A stretch of DNA of 64,000 nt. Source: Mesobacillus boroniphilus (GTDB lineage Bacteria; Bacillota; Bacilli; Bacillales; Cytobacillaceae). The stretch spans positions 2,046,001 through 2,110,000 of the forward strand of contig NZ_QTKX01000001.1 of NCBI RefSeq assembly GCF_018424685.1. The letters are read 5' to 3'. The notes under the pieces were generated by a model that saw only the letters and a list, made by a program, of their open reading frames with translations, was not told where the DNA came from and searched no databases. Every line of letters starts with the position of its first letter. Position 1 is the first letter of the stretch. Both the position numbers and the translations under genes were made by a program. Below are positions 38,455 to 47,255 of the stretch, one piece after another.

Positions 38455-39249
38455 TTAAAGTATGTGATATAAAGCCATTCCCATAATAGCCGCTGAAAAA
38501 CATGAGATAAAGTTTACTACGTCGTTGTTGATCCGGGTAAATCCTGAAACCTGTTTTGTTGGCATGGAGCAATGGGTTAATTTTTCAGTAAACAGATTGC
38601 AGCGAACGCATTTAAATCCTGCCTGAATATAAGCTCCCAACAACGTATCAAGCAATGCCCCTGCCACACCGAAAAGAAACACTGACAGTATCCAGGCAGG
38701 TCCTTCACCGAATAGATAACCACTGGTTAAAGCAATCAACACGGAACCTGCTGCTGAAGCTGCGGTTCCAAAACCAGAAACCGCACCCGAAGTTCCTCGT
38801 GGCACCATTTTAAAGGACTTTATAGATACTGGCTGCTGCCTGCTTAAGACGCCAAGTTCTGATGCCCATGTATCTGCATTGGCACTTGCAATGGAGATCG
38901 CCAGAACGATGAGCCAAATAGGATCAGGAGAAATGAAATTTGCCAGACCCGCGAGTGCTGCAGTGCCCCCATTTGCTGCTACCTGGGCCCAATCTCTTGC
39001 CGAGCCTTTTTCATGTAACTCTCCCAGGTGTTCCTTCCTCTTGCTTTTATACCTGGACAGGAGGCTGGAGGTGAGAAAGAAAACCCCCATTAATAAAAGT
39101 CCATTTAAACCAAAGCCTGCCCAAATGAACATTCCGGTCAAAAAAGCAGCAAAAGCTCCAGATGGTTTTAAAAGTTGTAAATATCCTGAAACAGCAGCGA
39201 ATAAGGCAATAAATCCAATTACCAAGAGCTGGTCAATCTCCAATGACAA
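38455..39249 (-). CDS. DUF92/TMEM19-family membrane protein
   Basis: 264 residues with about seven hydrophobic segments and the family signatures ASANADTWASELGVLS and PRGTSGAVSGFGT. The family includes phytyl-phosphate kinase (VTE6)-like proteins, so a role with prenyl phosphates is possible but unproved here. Its start overlaps the 3' end of yqgN by 17 bp. Confidence 0.85.
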   Translation of the reverse strand: MSLEIDQLLVIGFIALFAAVSGYLQLLKPSGAFAAFLTGMFIWAGFGLNGLLLMGVFFLTSSLLSRYKSKRKEHLGELHEKGSARDWAQVAANGGTAALAGLANFISPDPIWLIVLAISIASANADTWASELGVLSRQQPVSIKSFKMVPRGTSGAVSGFGTAASAAGSVLIALTSGYLFGEGPAWILSVFLFGVAGALLDTLLGAYIQAGFKCVRCNLFTEKLTHCSMPTKQVSGFTRINNDVVNFISCFSAAIMGMALYHIL

Positions 39250-39802
39250 TAACTCCTTCGCTGGTGATTATTTTCCCAACCGGGATATCATGACTTTCAA
39301 AGGGGATTTCAGAAACAATCTGGTCTTTAAATGCCAAGGAAACCGTTTTTCCTTGATAGTTTGCCAGAAAACGGTCATAGTAACCTCCCCCAAATCCAAG
39401 CCTGTAGCCGTTCTTTGAAAAAGCGAGTCCCGGGACGACCACCAAGTCTATCTCATCTGGTCTCACCGAATTCGTTTCGGAAACAATAGGCTCGAATAAA
39501 CCAAAATAGACTGATTCAAGTTCGGAAAATCGCTTTAGTTCCCGGAAGTCCAGTTCCCTTGACTTCGGCATGCATTTAGGGACCACCATCCTTTTTCCCG
39601 TCTCCCAGCCCTTCCTGATGATTTGGAAAGTATCGACCTCTGGAGCTAGGGAAACAGTGATCGCGACTGTTGAAGCTTCAATCCACTCGTCATTTTGAAA
39701 TAGCTGCTGCGCGACCACGAAAGACTGGTCTTCGTATTGAGGCAGGCTAAGCTCTGATAACTTTGCTTTAATGGACTTCCTAAGGTTTTTTTTGGCATCC
39801 AT
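39233..39802 (-). CDS. yqgN: 5-formyltetrahydrofolate cyclo-ligase
   Basis: Converts 5-formyl-THF to 5,10-methenyl-THF with ATP. 189 residues; the nucleotide and folate sites are seen as RKSIKAKL near the start and RLGFGGGYYDRFLANY near the C-terminus. The ATG at 39802 has GGGGGAAA upstream; the TTG at 39817 would be before it. Confidence 0.92.
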   Translation of the reverse strand: MDAKKNLRKSIKAKLSELSLPQYEDQSFVVAQQLFQNDEWIEASTVAITVSLAPEVDTFQIIRKGWETGKRMVVPKCMPKSRELDFRELKRFSELESVYFGLFEPIVSETNSVRPDEIDLVVVPGLAFSKNGYRLGFGGGYYDRFLANYQGKTVSLAFKDQIVSEIPFESHDIPVGKIITSEGVIVIGD

Positions 39803-39932
39803 GCGACTTTCCCCCAAACGTTTGAATATATTATATGTATTGCTCTATTCGTTTCAGGCCTTAACTATATATTTCAAGAATATCATTACTTCCAACAAGT
39901 GAGAAATTAATTACTATGGTTTTTAGGCAAAC

Positions 39933-39963
39933 AAAAAAGCAGCCGGGAAAAATCCCGCTGCTT
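39933..39963 (-). terminator. Terminator after rpmG
   Basis: GCAGCCGGGA / TCCCGCTGC with one bulge, then T6 on the minus strand, overlapping the stop codon. Confidence 0.78.
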
Positions 39964-40111
39964 ATTTTGTTTCACGATGTGTAGTTGCGCGCTTATCTCT
40001 AGAGCAGTATTTCTTAAGCTCAAGACGATCTGGGTTGTTACGCTTATTTTTTTTAGAAATATAGTTGCGCTCTCCGCATTCTGTGCAAGCTAATGTAATA
40101 TTTACACGCAT
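39962..40111 (-). CDS. rpmG: Ribosomal protein L33
   Basis: 49 residues, starting [19 protein letters not shown] and ending HRETK. CTEC is present but the second CxxC pair is reduced to a single cysteine (KKYCSRDKR), so this is a zinc-independent or hybrid form. GGAGG precedes the ATG at 40111. Same location as B. subtilis rpmGA. Confidence 0.93.
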   Translation of the reverse strand: MRVNITLACTECGERNYISKKNKRNNPDRLELKKYCSRDKRATTHRETK

Positions 40112-40167
40112 GTAATTTCCCTCCAAACTATTCGAGCTAGGTTCGTGCATACGACTTTTCTATAATA

Positions 40168-40800
40168 TCACTTTTTGTCGGGAATTGCTAGTGTGTTTTT
40201 TAAAAGCATCGCATTCAAATGAACAACTGCATTTTTTTCATTACCTTCAATCATCCAGCAGCTGCTTTTTTGTGTTTCACGGGGACCCATTTTCAAATCG
40301 AGTGAGAAAAGGCTGGCTGCCGACCCCTTTGCCATTGGCTGGTAATTAAGCTTCCCTGATTCCCGGCAATTCCACAGTCGTTCAGTGCTCACATTCCATA
40401 TCGGCTGAACTGTACACTGCTTCATCCTGCCATTGCTGTTCAAACCGTTTACAAGATAAATCCTTTTATCAGCAAAGTGAAAAATGACATCTTCATTCGG
40501 TGATACAAAACTGAATTGTTCATTGGCACTATCAGCGTGGCGCTGCATCAGGATTAACTTCGCTTCTTTGCCAACTTTGGAATGATTCGTCACATAAAGA
40601 TCGAAAAATTCTACCCTTGAATGAATATTGGCCTGTTTAATTTTTATCGATAAATCTTCCAGCGGCAAAAGTTTCTCAGTCACATTCCCTAGCCAATAGA
40701 CTTTCCCATTGACCCATATACCAGGACTAAAAATCAATGGTTTTCTGCTCGACTCAAAACTCTCTTCATTGTCGATTTGGAGATAAGCATTCGTCTTCAT
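40168..40800 (-). CDS. Hypothetical protein of the GT4/DUF4912 cassette
   Basis: 210 residues from an ATG (40800) with AAAAGGAGGG upstream, overlapping the glycosyltransferase gene by 35 bp. The protein looks beta-rich, soluble, no signal peptide. I recognise no domain. By order it could match B. subtilis yqgL. Co-expression with the glycosyltransferase is likely. Confidence 0.6.
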   Translation of the reverse strand: MKTNAYLQIDNEESFESSRKPLIFSPGIWVNGKVYWLGNVTEKLLPLEDLSIKIKQANIHSRVEFFDLYVTNHSKVGKEAKLILMQRHADSANEQFSFVSPNEDVIFHFADKRIYLVNGLNSNGRMKQCTVQPIWNVSTERLWNCRESGKLNYQPMAKGSAASLFSLDLKMGPRETQKSSCWMIEGNEKNAVVHLNAMLLKNTLAIPDKK

Positions 40801-42010
40801 TAATACCCTCCTTTTGGCAATAGTTTGATATCGCTTTTATATATAGTGTATCTGTTGTCTTGGCATTTTGTGCCCAACTGAATTTCTCGTTGACTGATAA
40901 CATACCATTTTGGCCGATTTCCTCAGCCAAGGCTTCATTTTCGAGAATCCAGTTAATGATGTGGACAAGGCTCTTTTCACTTCCTGGCTGCATATAGAAC
41001 CCGGTATTAAAGTCCTCGACCAATGTTTGCATTCCTCCGGTTTTCGCGACGACTGTCGGTACACCTGCAGAAAGTGCCTCAGCAGCGGCAAGTCCAAATG
41101 GTTCATAGCTGCTGGCAAAAACAGCAATATCGGCTCTCCTCATTAAACTAGTTCGAATTTCTTCATTCACGAATCCTATAAAATTGATGAACCCATCCAG
41201 TCCAAGCTCTGTAACCTTTTCCCTATATCCTTCTAATAACGGCCCATTTCCTGCAATCACAAAGCATAGATCATCAGCTTTATGCCTTAAAAGGTCTGCA
41301 GCTGCAATCAAAGTTCGAAACCCTTTTTCCTTAACGATTCTTCCTATTGAAAAAACCAATTTCCTGCCAGTTATGAACGGATATATCTCTTCGATATTGA
41401 ATTCAAGTTTCTCCATTTTTTCTGGCATAGCCCCATTTGGAATCACTGTAATTTTGTTCTTTGGGACTTTAAATAATCGGATGATCTCTTCCTCCATAAA
41501 ATCACTGCATACGATGAGTTCATCTGCAGAATGGCAAAGTTCATTCTCTTTCTTGAAAATAAATTGCTGAAGCTCAGAAAAAATGCCTTTATTGCGGCCG
41601 AATTCCGTCCCATGAATCGTCGCAATCAATGGGACATCCAATGATTTGCTGATAAACTCCGCTGCGGGTCCTGTCATCCAGTCATGGGTGTGGACAGCAT
41701 CAAACGCAATATGTTTTGCAATAATCAATGCTTCTTCAATGACCGCGAGATTCAACCCGGCCATCCAGGAGAGGAAATCGGGGTCCTGATCATTAATCGG
41801 ATTTACCCGGTGGATATGGAAAGCACCTTGTTTTTCATATTCTTGACTATCGAAGGGTTTACTCGTTAAAACATGTATTTGCTGATTACTGCTTGCAAGT
41901 TCAGTTGTCAGAGCATGTACATGTCTCGCAAGCCCGCCTATTATATGGGGTGGGTATTCCCATGAGAGCATCAGGATTATTTTCTCTTTTTGATTCTGGC
42001 TGCCTTTCAC
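40766..42010 (-). CDS. Glycosyltransferase family 4 (YqgM-like)
   Basis: 414 residues with the GT-B fold. The N-terminal LSWEYPPHIIGGLARHVHAL is typical of glycogen-synthase-like GT4s. The donor-binding side shows FSIGRIVKEKGFRTLI and SSYEPFGLAAAEALSAGVP (the E-x7-E motif). Acceptor unknown. The start is a GTG overlapping the DUF4912 stop by 4 bp. Middle gene of a three-gene overlapping cassette. Confidence 0.88.
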   Translation of the reverse strand: MKGSQNQKEKIILMLSWEYPPHIIGGLARHVHALTTELASSNQQIHVLTSKPFDSQEYEKQGAFHIHRVNPINDQDPDFLSWMAGLNLAVIEEALIIAKHIAFDAVHTHDWMTGPAAEFISKSLDVPLIATIHGTEFGRNKGIFSELQQFIFKKENELCHSADELIVCSDFMEEEIIRLFKVPKNKITVIPNGAMPEKMEKLEFNIEEIYPFITGRKLVFSIGRIVKEKGFRTLIAAADLLRHKADDLCFVIAGNGPLLEGYREKVTELGLDGFINFIGFVNEEIRTSLMRRADIAVFASSYEPFGLAAAEALSAGVPTVVAKTGGMQTLVEDFNTGFYMQPGSEKSLVHIINWILENEALAEEIGQNGMLSVNEKFSWAQNAKTTDTLYIKAISNYCQKEGINEDECLSPNRQ

Positions 42011-42450
42011 TTGAAGATGCTCCTTTCAAGATTCTCATAATAAGTGTAGGTGCTTACTTTTCCGGTCCATCCGGGTGAAATTGGTTTGTCCGATTTTGAC
42101 TGGCTATCGTGATCCTGAATAATTGAATTTGATTTTAATAATGGAAAAAATGTCTCTGTACTTCGTTTAATTCCCAGTTCAACATAATAATTACTGTTTG
42201 GTTTAATCCCCTTGAACAGCCAGCTGGAGACTCCTTGACGAAGAACGACTTCATGGATGACTTTTCTGGAATCATGCTCATATAAACGCAGGGTCTTGAT
42301 GAACTGTACTTCCGGTATATAAAAATATTCGCAAATGAACCGTACTTTTTCATCCTGAAGCTGCCAGTAAACAAATAGCTTTCCAGGTGTAAGAATTCTC
42401 GCAACTAAATGATCCTGAAGCTTGCTAATATAATGACCCCTCTCCGCCAC
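42007..42450 (-). CDS. DUF4912 domain protein
   Basis: 147 residues from a GTG with GGGGGTG 5 nt upstream. The fold is a DUF4912 beta-sandwich (VARILTPGKLFVYWQLQD; YFIPEVQFIKTLRLY-type region; GIKPNSNYYVELGI). Such domains often accompany glycogen-like glycosyltransferases and may bind sugar polymers. First gene of the cassette. Confidence 0.8.
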   Translation of the reverse strand: MAERGHYISKLQDHLVARILTPGKLFVYWQLQDEKVRFICEYFYIPEVQFIKTLRLYEHDSRKVIHEVVLRQGVSSWLFKGIKPNSNYYVELGIKRSTETFFPLLKSNSIIQDHDSQSKSDKPISPGWTGKVSTYTYYENLERSIFK

Positions 42451-42779
42451 GATGCACCCCCAAATTAATCATTATATTAATGAAATAGAAAATATATTCG
42501 TTAAATTTATGTTAGCATGTTCACCTGTCAGCCACAATGAACGCAAATTGTCGTAATTTGCAGCTTGCTGGGTACTCTATGCAGAAACGCTTATTTATTT
42601 TTCAATAGTCTTTTAGGATTACAAAAATGGAGGTGATTCGACAGCCTTTACATTGAATGGAAATCATAATAAGACAAAACTATCATTTTTTTTTAGGAAA
42701 AAAATATAAATCGAATTTTCCTACCCTGAATGGTAAACTAATTCTATGTGTTCTAATAACAGCTCGGGAGGAATTACAG
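42451..42779. other. Divergent intergenic region, no gene
   Basis: AT-rich, between the DUF4912 gene and the YqzD-like gene. A GGAGGTGAT sequence at about 42630 resembles a strong ribosome binding site, but the frames after it are only 9 to 18 codons, or lead into the upstream extension of the next gene. No defended RNA or promoter. Confidence 0.4.
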
Positions 42780-43154
42780 ATGGGCTACATAATCACCAGC
42801 CTTTTTGTCCTGGCCGCGCTTCTTTTCGCAATTTCTTTCTTTATGAAAGATCCATACAAAGAATTGCGCGAAGAAATCGACCAGCTGACAATCCAACAAA
42901 TCCAGGATTTATACCAGATCAAGAAAAAGCTTAAGGTGCTGGAGGAAGAATTGCTCGTTAATGATACAAACCTGGAAAAGCATTCTTCATTCAATACTGG
43001 CAAAAAGCAAATTCACGATATCATAAAAAATCAAGTATGGTCGCTTGCCCAGCAAGGGATGGATATAAACCAAATTGCAAAGCAATCATCACTTACAAAC
43101 CAGGAAGTTCAAGAAATCATTAATGAATTTGTTGATAAAGGACAGATTGTATGA
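42780..43154 (+). CDS. YqzD-like membrane-anchored coiled-coil/HTH protein
   Basis: 124 residues: one N-terminal transmembrane helix (GYIITSLFVLAALLFAISFF), a coiled coil (REEIDQLTIQQIQDLYQIKKK), and a C-terminal HTH-like segment (GMDINQIAKQSSLTNQEVQEI). The ATG at 42780 has GGGAGG upstream; a longer reading from 42657 has none. The layout is like SwrB/DUF6115 proteins. It overlaps the next gene by 4 bp. Confidence 0.72.
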   Translation: MGYIITSLFVLAALLFAISFFMKDPYKELREEIDQLTIQQIQDLYQIKKKLKVLEEELLVNDTNLEKHSSFNTGKKQIHDIIKNQVWSLAQQGMDINQIAKQSSLTNQEVQEIINEFVDKGQIV

Positions 43155-43657
43155 ATAAACGTACAGCACAAGCATTCGCATTAGGATTATTGTTTTCCGC
43201 CTTTCTCTTATGGGCTGGCAGCAGTGTGATCGCTGAAAAAGAACCCAAAAAAGAAGCATCTCAAGAAGTTGCTGTTTCAGATGCGAAGAAAGTTCTTGAG
43301 GAAAAAGGTTTCAAGGTTCTAAACAGTAGCGAGTTTGCCGAACTCAATGCCAAGGCAGAAGCCGTGAAGGAAGAAAAGCCAAAAGAAGAAGCACCGGCTG
43401 AAAAGGCTAAAGAAGAAGATGTAAAAGAAGAAGAAGTGAAAGAAGAGAAAAAGTTTACACTAGTAATCGCGGGCGGCATGTCACCAGGTGACGTAGCCAT
43501 CATGCTGAAGAGCCAGGGAATCATTGATGATGAAAAGAAATTTGAAAAATTCCTCGTTGACAAGGGCTACCACACAAAGGTGCAAATCGGCCAATACGAA
43601 CTCACCAGCGGCCTCGATTATCACCAACTCGCTAAAATCATCACGAAAAATAGATAA
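43151..43657 (+). CDS. YqzC-like protein with YceG/MltG-type C-terminal segment
   Basis: 168 residues. A signal-anchor helix (AFALGLLFSAFLLWAGSSV), then a low-complexity Lys/Glu-rich spacer (about residues 70-98), then a segment MSPGDVAIMLKSQGIIDDEK resembling the MltG-family N-terminal LysM-like part. The catalytic lytic transglycosylase domain is missing, so it is not an MltG enzyme. Overlaps the previous gene as ATGA. Confidence 0.72.
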   Translation: MNKRTAQAFALGLLFSAFLLWAGSSVIAEKEPKKEASQEVAVSDAKKVLEEKGFKVLNSSEFAELNAKAEAVKEEKPKEEAPAEKAKEEDVKEEEVKEEKKFTLVIAGGMSPGDVAIMLKSQGIIDDEKKFEKFLVDKGYHTKVQIGQYELTSGLDYHQLAKIITKNR

Positions 43658-43671
43658 TTACCTCTTTCTGT

Positions 43672-43698
43672 GGCCCTCTCTTGGAGGGTCTTTTTTTT
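43672..43698 (+). terminator. Terminator after the YqzC-like gene
   Basis: Stem GGCCCTC / GAGGGTC (with one G-T pair), followed by eight T. Confidence 0.75.
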
Positions 43699-43715
43699 GC
43701 ATAGCTTTTATGTAT

Positions 43716-43746
43716 AAAAAAGGAGAGGGGATACTCCCCTCTCCTT
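43716..43746 (-). terminator. Terminator of the pst operon
   Basis: AAGGAGAGGGG / CCCCTCTCCTT with a 5-nt loop, T run on the minus strand, 10 bp after phoU. Confidence 0.85.
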
Positions 43747-43755
43747 CAAATATGA

Positions 43756-44415
43756 TTATTGATTAAGGTCGTACCGCTTACCTTTTACCAGATAAAAAAC
43801 ATTTTCGGCTATATTCGTCACATGGTCAGCTGCCCGTTCAAGATAACGGCTGATGAATGACAACTGAGTGATTTGGGCCAATTGCTCTGGTTTCGTTTGT
43901 GCAAGACTTAATAGTTCCTTGATGGTCTGTCCGTATAGATCATCGACCTGGTCGTCCATCTGGGCAACCTGTCTTGCTTTGCCCAGGTCTTCTTCATTAT
44001 AGGCTTCCAAAGACAGTTTAAGCATTTCAACTGATAATTGATGCATTTGCTTGATGTGCTCAATCGGTTTAACAAGCGGTTCTTTTCCAATCCTGATTGT
44101 AGACTTGGCAATGTTGACGGCGAAGTCCGCCATTCTTTCGATATCAGTCGCAATTTTGATCGCAACAATCAACCGTCTCAAATCTACAGCAACTGGCTGC
44201 TGTTTTGCGATCAAAAGAATAGCAAAATCATTGATCTCTTCTTCCATAATATTTGCTTCCGCATCATCTTCAAGTATTTTCAAAGCAAGTTCAATATCCT
44301 TGTTTTCAAGGGCTTCAAGCGATTGGTTAAGTGCGTTGACCGCAAAATTTCCGAGTTCCAGCAATTTTTCGTGCAATGTTTTCAGGTCTTCATCAAACTT
44401 CCCTCTAACTACCAT
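43756..44415 (-). CDS. phoU: Phosphate transport regulator PhoU
   Basis: 219 residues, two three-helix PhoU repeats (LHEKLLELGNFAVNALN... and MHQLSVEMLKLSLEAY...), with the metal-binding E/D-xxx-D pattern ERMADFAVNIAKS and ERAADHVTNIAEN. Signals phosphate status from the Pst transporter to the PhoR kinase. B. subtilis has a second pstB in this place and, as I recall, no phoU in the operon. Confidence 0.95.
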   Translation of the reverse strand: MVVRGKFDEDLKTLHEKLLELGNFAVNALNQSLEALENKDIELALKILEDDAEANIMEEEINDFAILLIAKQQPVAVDLRRLIVAIKIATDIERMADFAVNIAKSTIRIGKEPLVKPIEHIKQMHQLSVEMLKLSLEAYNEEDLGKARQVAQMDDQVDDLYGQTIKELLSLAQTKPEQLAQITQLSFISRYLERAADHVTNIAENVFYLVKGKRYDLNQ

Positions 44416-44446
44416 ACAACATCATCCTTCCAATGAAATAATTAAA

Positions 44447-45265
44447 TCAACCGAAACGTCCAGTAATATAATCTTCTGTTCTCTTGTCCGATGGATTTGA
44501 GAAAATCTTATCAGTTTCCGCAAACTCAATGACTTCTCCATTCAGGAAGAATGCAGTCTTGTCAGAAATACGGGCAGCCTGCTGCATGTTGTGGGTAACA
44601 ATGATGATACTGTAATCTTTTTTTAATTCCTGGACCAGTTCCTCTACTTTCAATGTTGAAATCGGATCAAGCGCTGATGTAGGTTCGTCCATCAGGATGA
44701 CATCGGGTTCAATTGCAAGGGCACGGGCGATACAGATACGCTGCTGCTGCCCACCAGACAAGCCGTATGCATTCTGGTTTAATCTATCTTTTACATCATC
44801 CCAGATTGCAGCACCTCTTAAGCTTTTTTCAACAATCTCATCAAGTATCTTCTTATCGCGGATCCCATGGATTTTAGGGCCGTAAGCGATATTGTCATAA
44901 ATGGATTTAGGGAATGGATTTGGTTTTTGGAACACCATGCCAACACTCGTTCTTAAATCCTCAACCTGATAGGATTTATCAAGGATATTTCTGCCTCTGT
45001 ATAAAATTTCTCCAGAAATCTTAACAGTCGGGACCAATTCAACCATTCGGTTCAATGTTTTAATATACGTCGATTTACCGCAGCCGGAAGGCCCAATGAT
45101 TGCTGTTACTTCATTCTCATTAATCGCCAGATTGATATTTTTTAAAGCGTGACCTTCTCCATACCACAGGTTAAGATCCTTTGTTTCATATACAACCTTT
45201 TGAGAATCCTCTTTGATTGTGTTTGTATTTACAGTCATTTTCGACTTATCTGTTACTACTGACAT
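44447..45265 (-). CDS. pstB: Phosphate ABC transporter ATPase PstB
   Basis: 272 residues. Walker [13 protein letters not shown] signature LSGGQQQR, Walker [13 protein letters not shown]-loop VTHNM. N-terminal extension of about 25 residues before [17 protein letters not shown] precedes the ATG. Powers phosphate import through PstCA. Confidence 0.97.
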   Translation of the reverse strand: MSVVTDKSKMTVNTNTIKEDSQKVVYETKDLNLWYGEGHALKNINLAINENEVTAIIGPSGCGKSTYIKTLNRMVELVPTVKISGEILYRGRNILDKSYQVEDLRTSVGMVFQKPNPFPKSIYDNIAYGPKIHGIRDKKILDEIVEKSLRGAAIWDDVKDRLNQNAYGLSGGQQQRICIARALAIEPDVILMDEPTSALDPISTLKVEELVQELKKDYSIIIVTHNMQQAARISDKTAFFLNGEVIEFAETDKIFSNPSDKRTEDYITGRFG

Positions 45266-45283
45266 AAGTTAAAACCTCCCAGA

Positions 45284-46168
45284 CTAATATCTCTTTTGGA
45301 ATTTATTACGGATTAAAATGGCAATTGAGTTCATCACAAACAAAACGAACAACAGAATGACAATTGTTGCAGCTGCCAGGTTGGCATACTCAGCAACAAG
45401 TGCAGAGTCAATTGTCCAGTAATAAATTTGTACTGGCAAAATCGTGAACTTATCAAAGATTCCGTCTGGAATAGGGATTAACAGTGCAGGAATGCCTATA
45501 ACGACAAGTGGTGCAGTTTCCCCAATCGCACGTGATAGGGCAAGAATGACACCTGTAAGAATTCCAGGCAATGCAGCTGGCAATACAACATTCTTGATTG
45601 TCTGCCATTTAGTCGCACCCATGCCATATGATGCTTCCCGGAGGAATTGAGGTACAGCCCGAATCGCTTCCTGGCTTGCCACCACAACGACTGGCAGTAC
45701 GAGCAATGCCATCGTCAATCCGCCGGCCAGTACAACCGAACCTAAATCAAGGGTCCTTGCAAACACAGTCAAACCAAGGATACCGAAAACAACGGAAGGA
45801 ACCCCTGCCAAATTAGAGATGTTGGTTTTAATGAAAGAAGAAATACGGCCCTTTGTTGCGTATTCTTCAAGATAAATCGCTGTTCCGATTCCAAGGATCA
45901 TCGTTACGGGAGCCACTACAACCATCAGCCAAAGTGTTCCGGTGATCGCGCCCCAGATACCTGCTCTTTCAGGGTCAGTCGATAATCTATTCATCAGGAA
46001 ATCCACGTTGATCCATGGTAATCCGTCTTTTAAAACTCGGTAGATTAAGACAATCAAAACAACGAGGCCGAAAAGAGTGGCAAGCAAGAATAGTCCTTTT
46101 GCAAGGCTGTTCGCCAATAACCTGGAACCCATTTTTTTCTGTACTTGAGTCGAATCTACATATTTCAT
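45284..46168 (-). CDS. pstA: Phosphate ABC transporter permease PstA
   Basis: 294 residues with six transmembrane helices and the permease loop EAIRAVPQFLREASYGMGATKWQTI (EAA motif). Its start codon overlaps the stop of pstC by 1 bp (TAATG). Confidence 0.96.
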   Translation of the reverse strand: MKYVDSTQVQKKMGSRLLANSLAKGLFLLATLFGLVVLIVLIYRVLKDGLPWINVDFLMNRLSTDPERAGIWGAITGTLWLMVVVAPVTMILGIGTAIYLEEYATKGRISSFIKTNISNLAGVPSVVFGILGLTVFARTLDLGSVVLAGGLTMALLVLPVVVVASQEAIRAVPQFLREASYGMGATKWQTIKNVVLPAALPGILTGVILALSRAIGETAPLVVIGIPALLIPIPDGIFDKFTILPVQIYYWTIDSALVAEYANLAAATIVILLFVLFVMNSIAILIRNKFQKRY

Positions 46169-47124
46169 TAATATTCCTCCCTAAACTTGCGAGAGATATA
46201 CTGAGCTACAAGGTTCATGATCAGTGTGAAAACAAACAATGTCATGGCAACAGCATAAAGGCTGTAATATAAGGTTGTGCCGGCAGCCGCCTCGCCGCCA
46301 GTTACTTCAACAATATATGCTGTCATTGTTTGCATCGATTGTGTAACGTCGAAGGTGAAGTTCTTTGAACTGCCGCTGGCAATTGCAACAATCATCGTTT
46401 CGCCAATCGCTCTTGAAATTCCAAGAACAAATGAGGCAATGATTCCTGAAATTGCTGCCGGGATGACAACCTTCCATGTTACTTCTAGCTTTGTTGCGCC
46501 TAGAGCCAATGCACCTTCCCTCATGGAGTTCGGCACAGAACTCATAGCATCTTCCGATAAAGAAGCAACCATCGGAATGATCATGATTCCCATTACGATA
46601 CCTGGGCTCAATATATTTGTCGGTTCAAGGCCTGGAATAAATGACCTTAAAAGTGGTGTTACAAATGTAAAAGCAAAGAAACCATAAACAATTGTCGGAA
46701 TTCCTGCCAAAATTTCAAGGATTGGCTTTAGTAACCTGCGAGTTTTCTCAGAAGCATACTCACTCAGGAAAATCGCTGTCATCAGGCCAACCGGAATGGC
46801 TACAAGCATCGCAATTATAGTAGAAATGATGGTACCTGTAAGCAATGGTAATACTCCAAATACAGCATTTTCACCGAGAGGCTTTAATTTAGTGCCTGTG
46901 AAGAAATCTAAAAAAGGAACATCCCTAAAAAAGGCGATCGTTTCGGTCAATAATGTAAGTACAATTCCAATTGTCGTAAAAACTGAGATTGCTGCAATCC
47001 CAAATAATATCTTTGGTATTAATTTTTCAGTAGTATTGGTGATGCTTTTGGTCCTTTTCTTTTCCTGTATGATTTCACGAACATTCAACTTTTGGTCGTG
47101 ATCTCGGACAACGCTTTTTGCCAC
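46168..47124 (-). CDS. pstC: Phosphate ABC transporter permease PstC
   Basis: 318 residues, a six-helix permease with the cytoplasmic loop DAMSSVPNSMREGALALGATK. The GTG at 47124 has AAGGGG 8 nt upstream. Readings from 47142 or 47151 have the site too close or absent. Confidence 0.94.
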   Translation of the reverse strand: MAKSVVRDHDQKLNVREIIQEKKRTKSITNTTEKLIPKILFGIAAISVFTTIGIVLTLLTETIAFFRDVPFLDFFTGTKLKPLGENAVFGVLPLLTGTIISTIIAMLVAIPVGLMTAIFLSEYASEKTRRLLKPILEILAGIPTIVYGFFAFTFVTPLLRSFIPGLEPTNILSPGIVMGIMIIPMVASLSEDAMSSVPNSMREGALALGATKLEVTWKVVIPAAISGIIASFVLGISRAIGETMIVAIASGSSKNFTFDVTQSMQTMTAYIVEVTGGEAAAGTTLYYSLYAVAMTLFVFTLIMNLVAQYISRKFREEY

Positions 47125-47255
47125 GCGAATAACCCCTTTCATCCTTCTCATCCAAGGAAGAACTTTTCCTTATAGTACCCAAGGGAAAATAAAATAACAG
47201 ATTCACACGCAAGAAGATGAGAAGGTTAGACCTCTCATCTTCCGCCGTAAAGGTT

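Noticed and set aside
47124..47151. Longer pstC reading starting at 47151
   Set aside because: It has no usable ribosome binding site, while the GTG at 47124 has AAGGGG at 8 nt.
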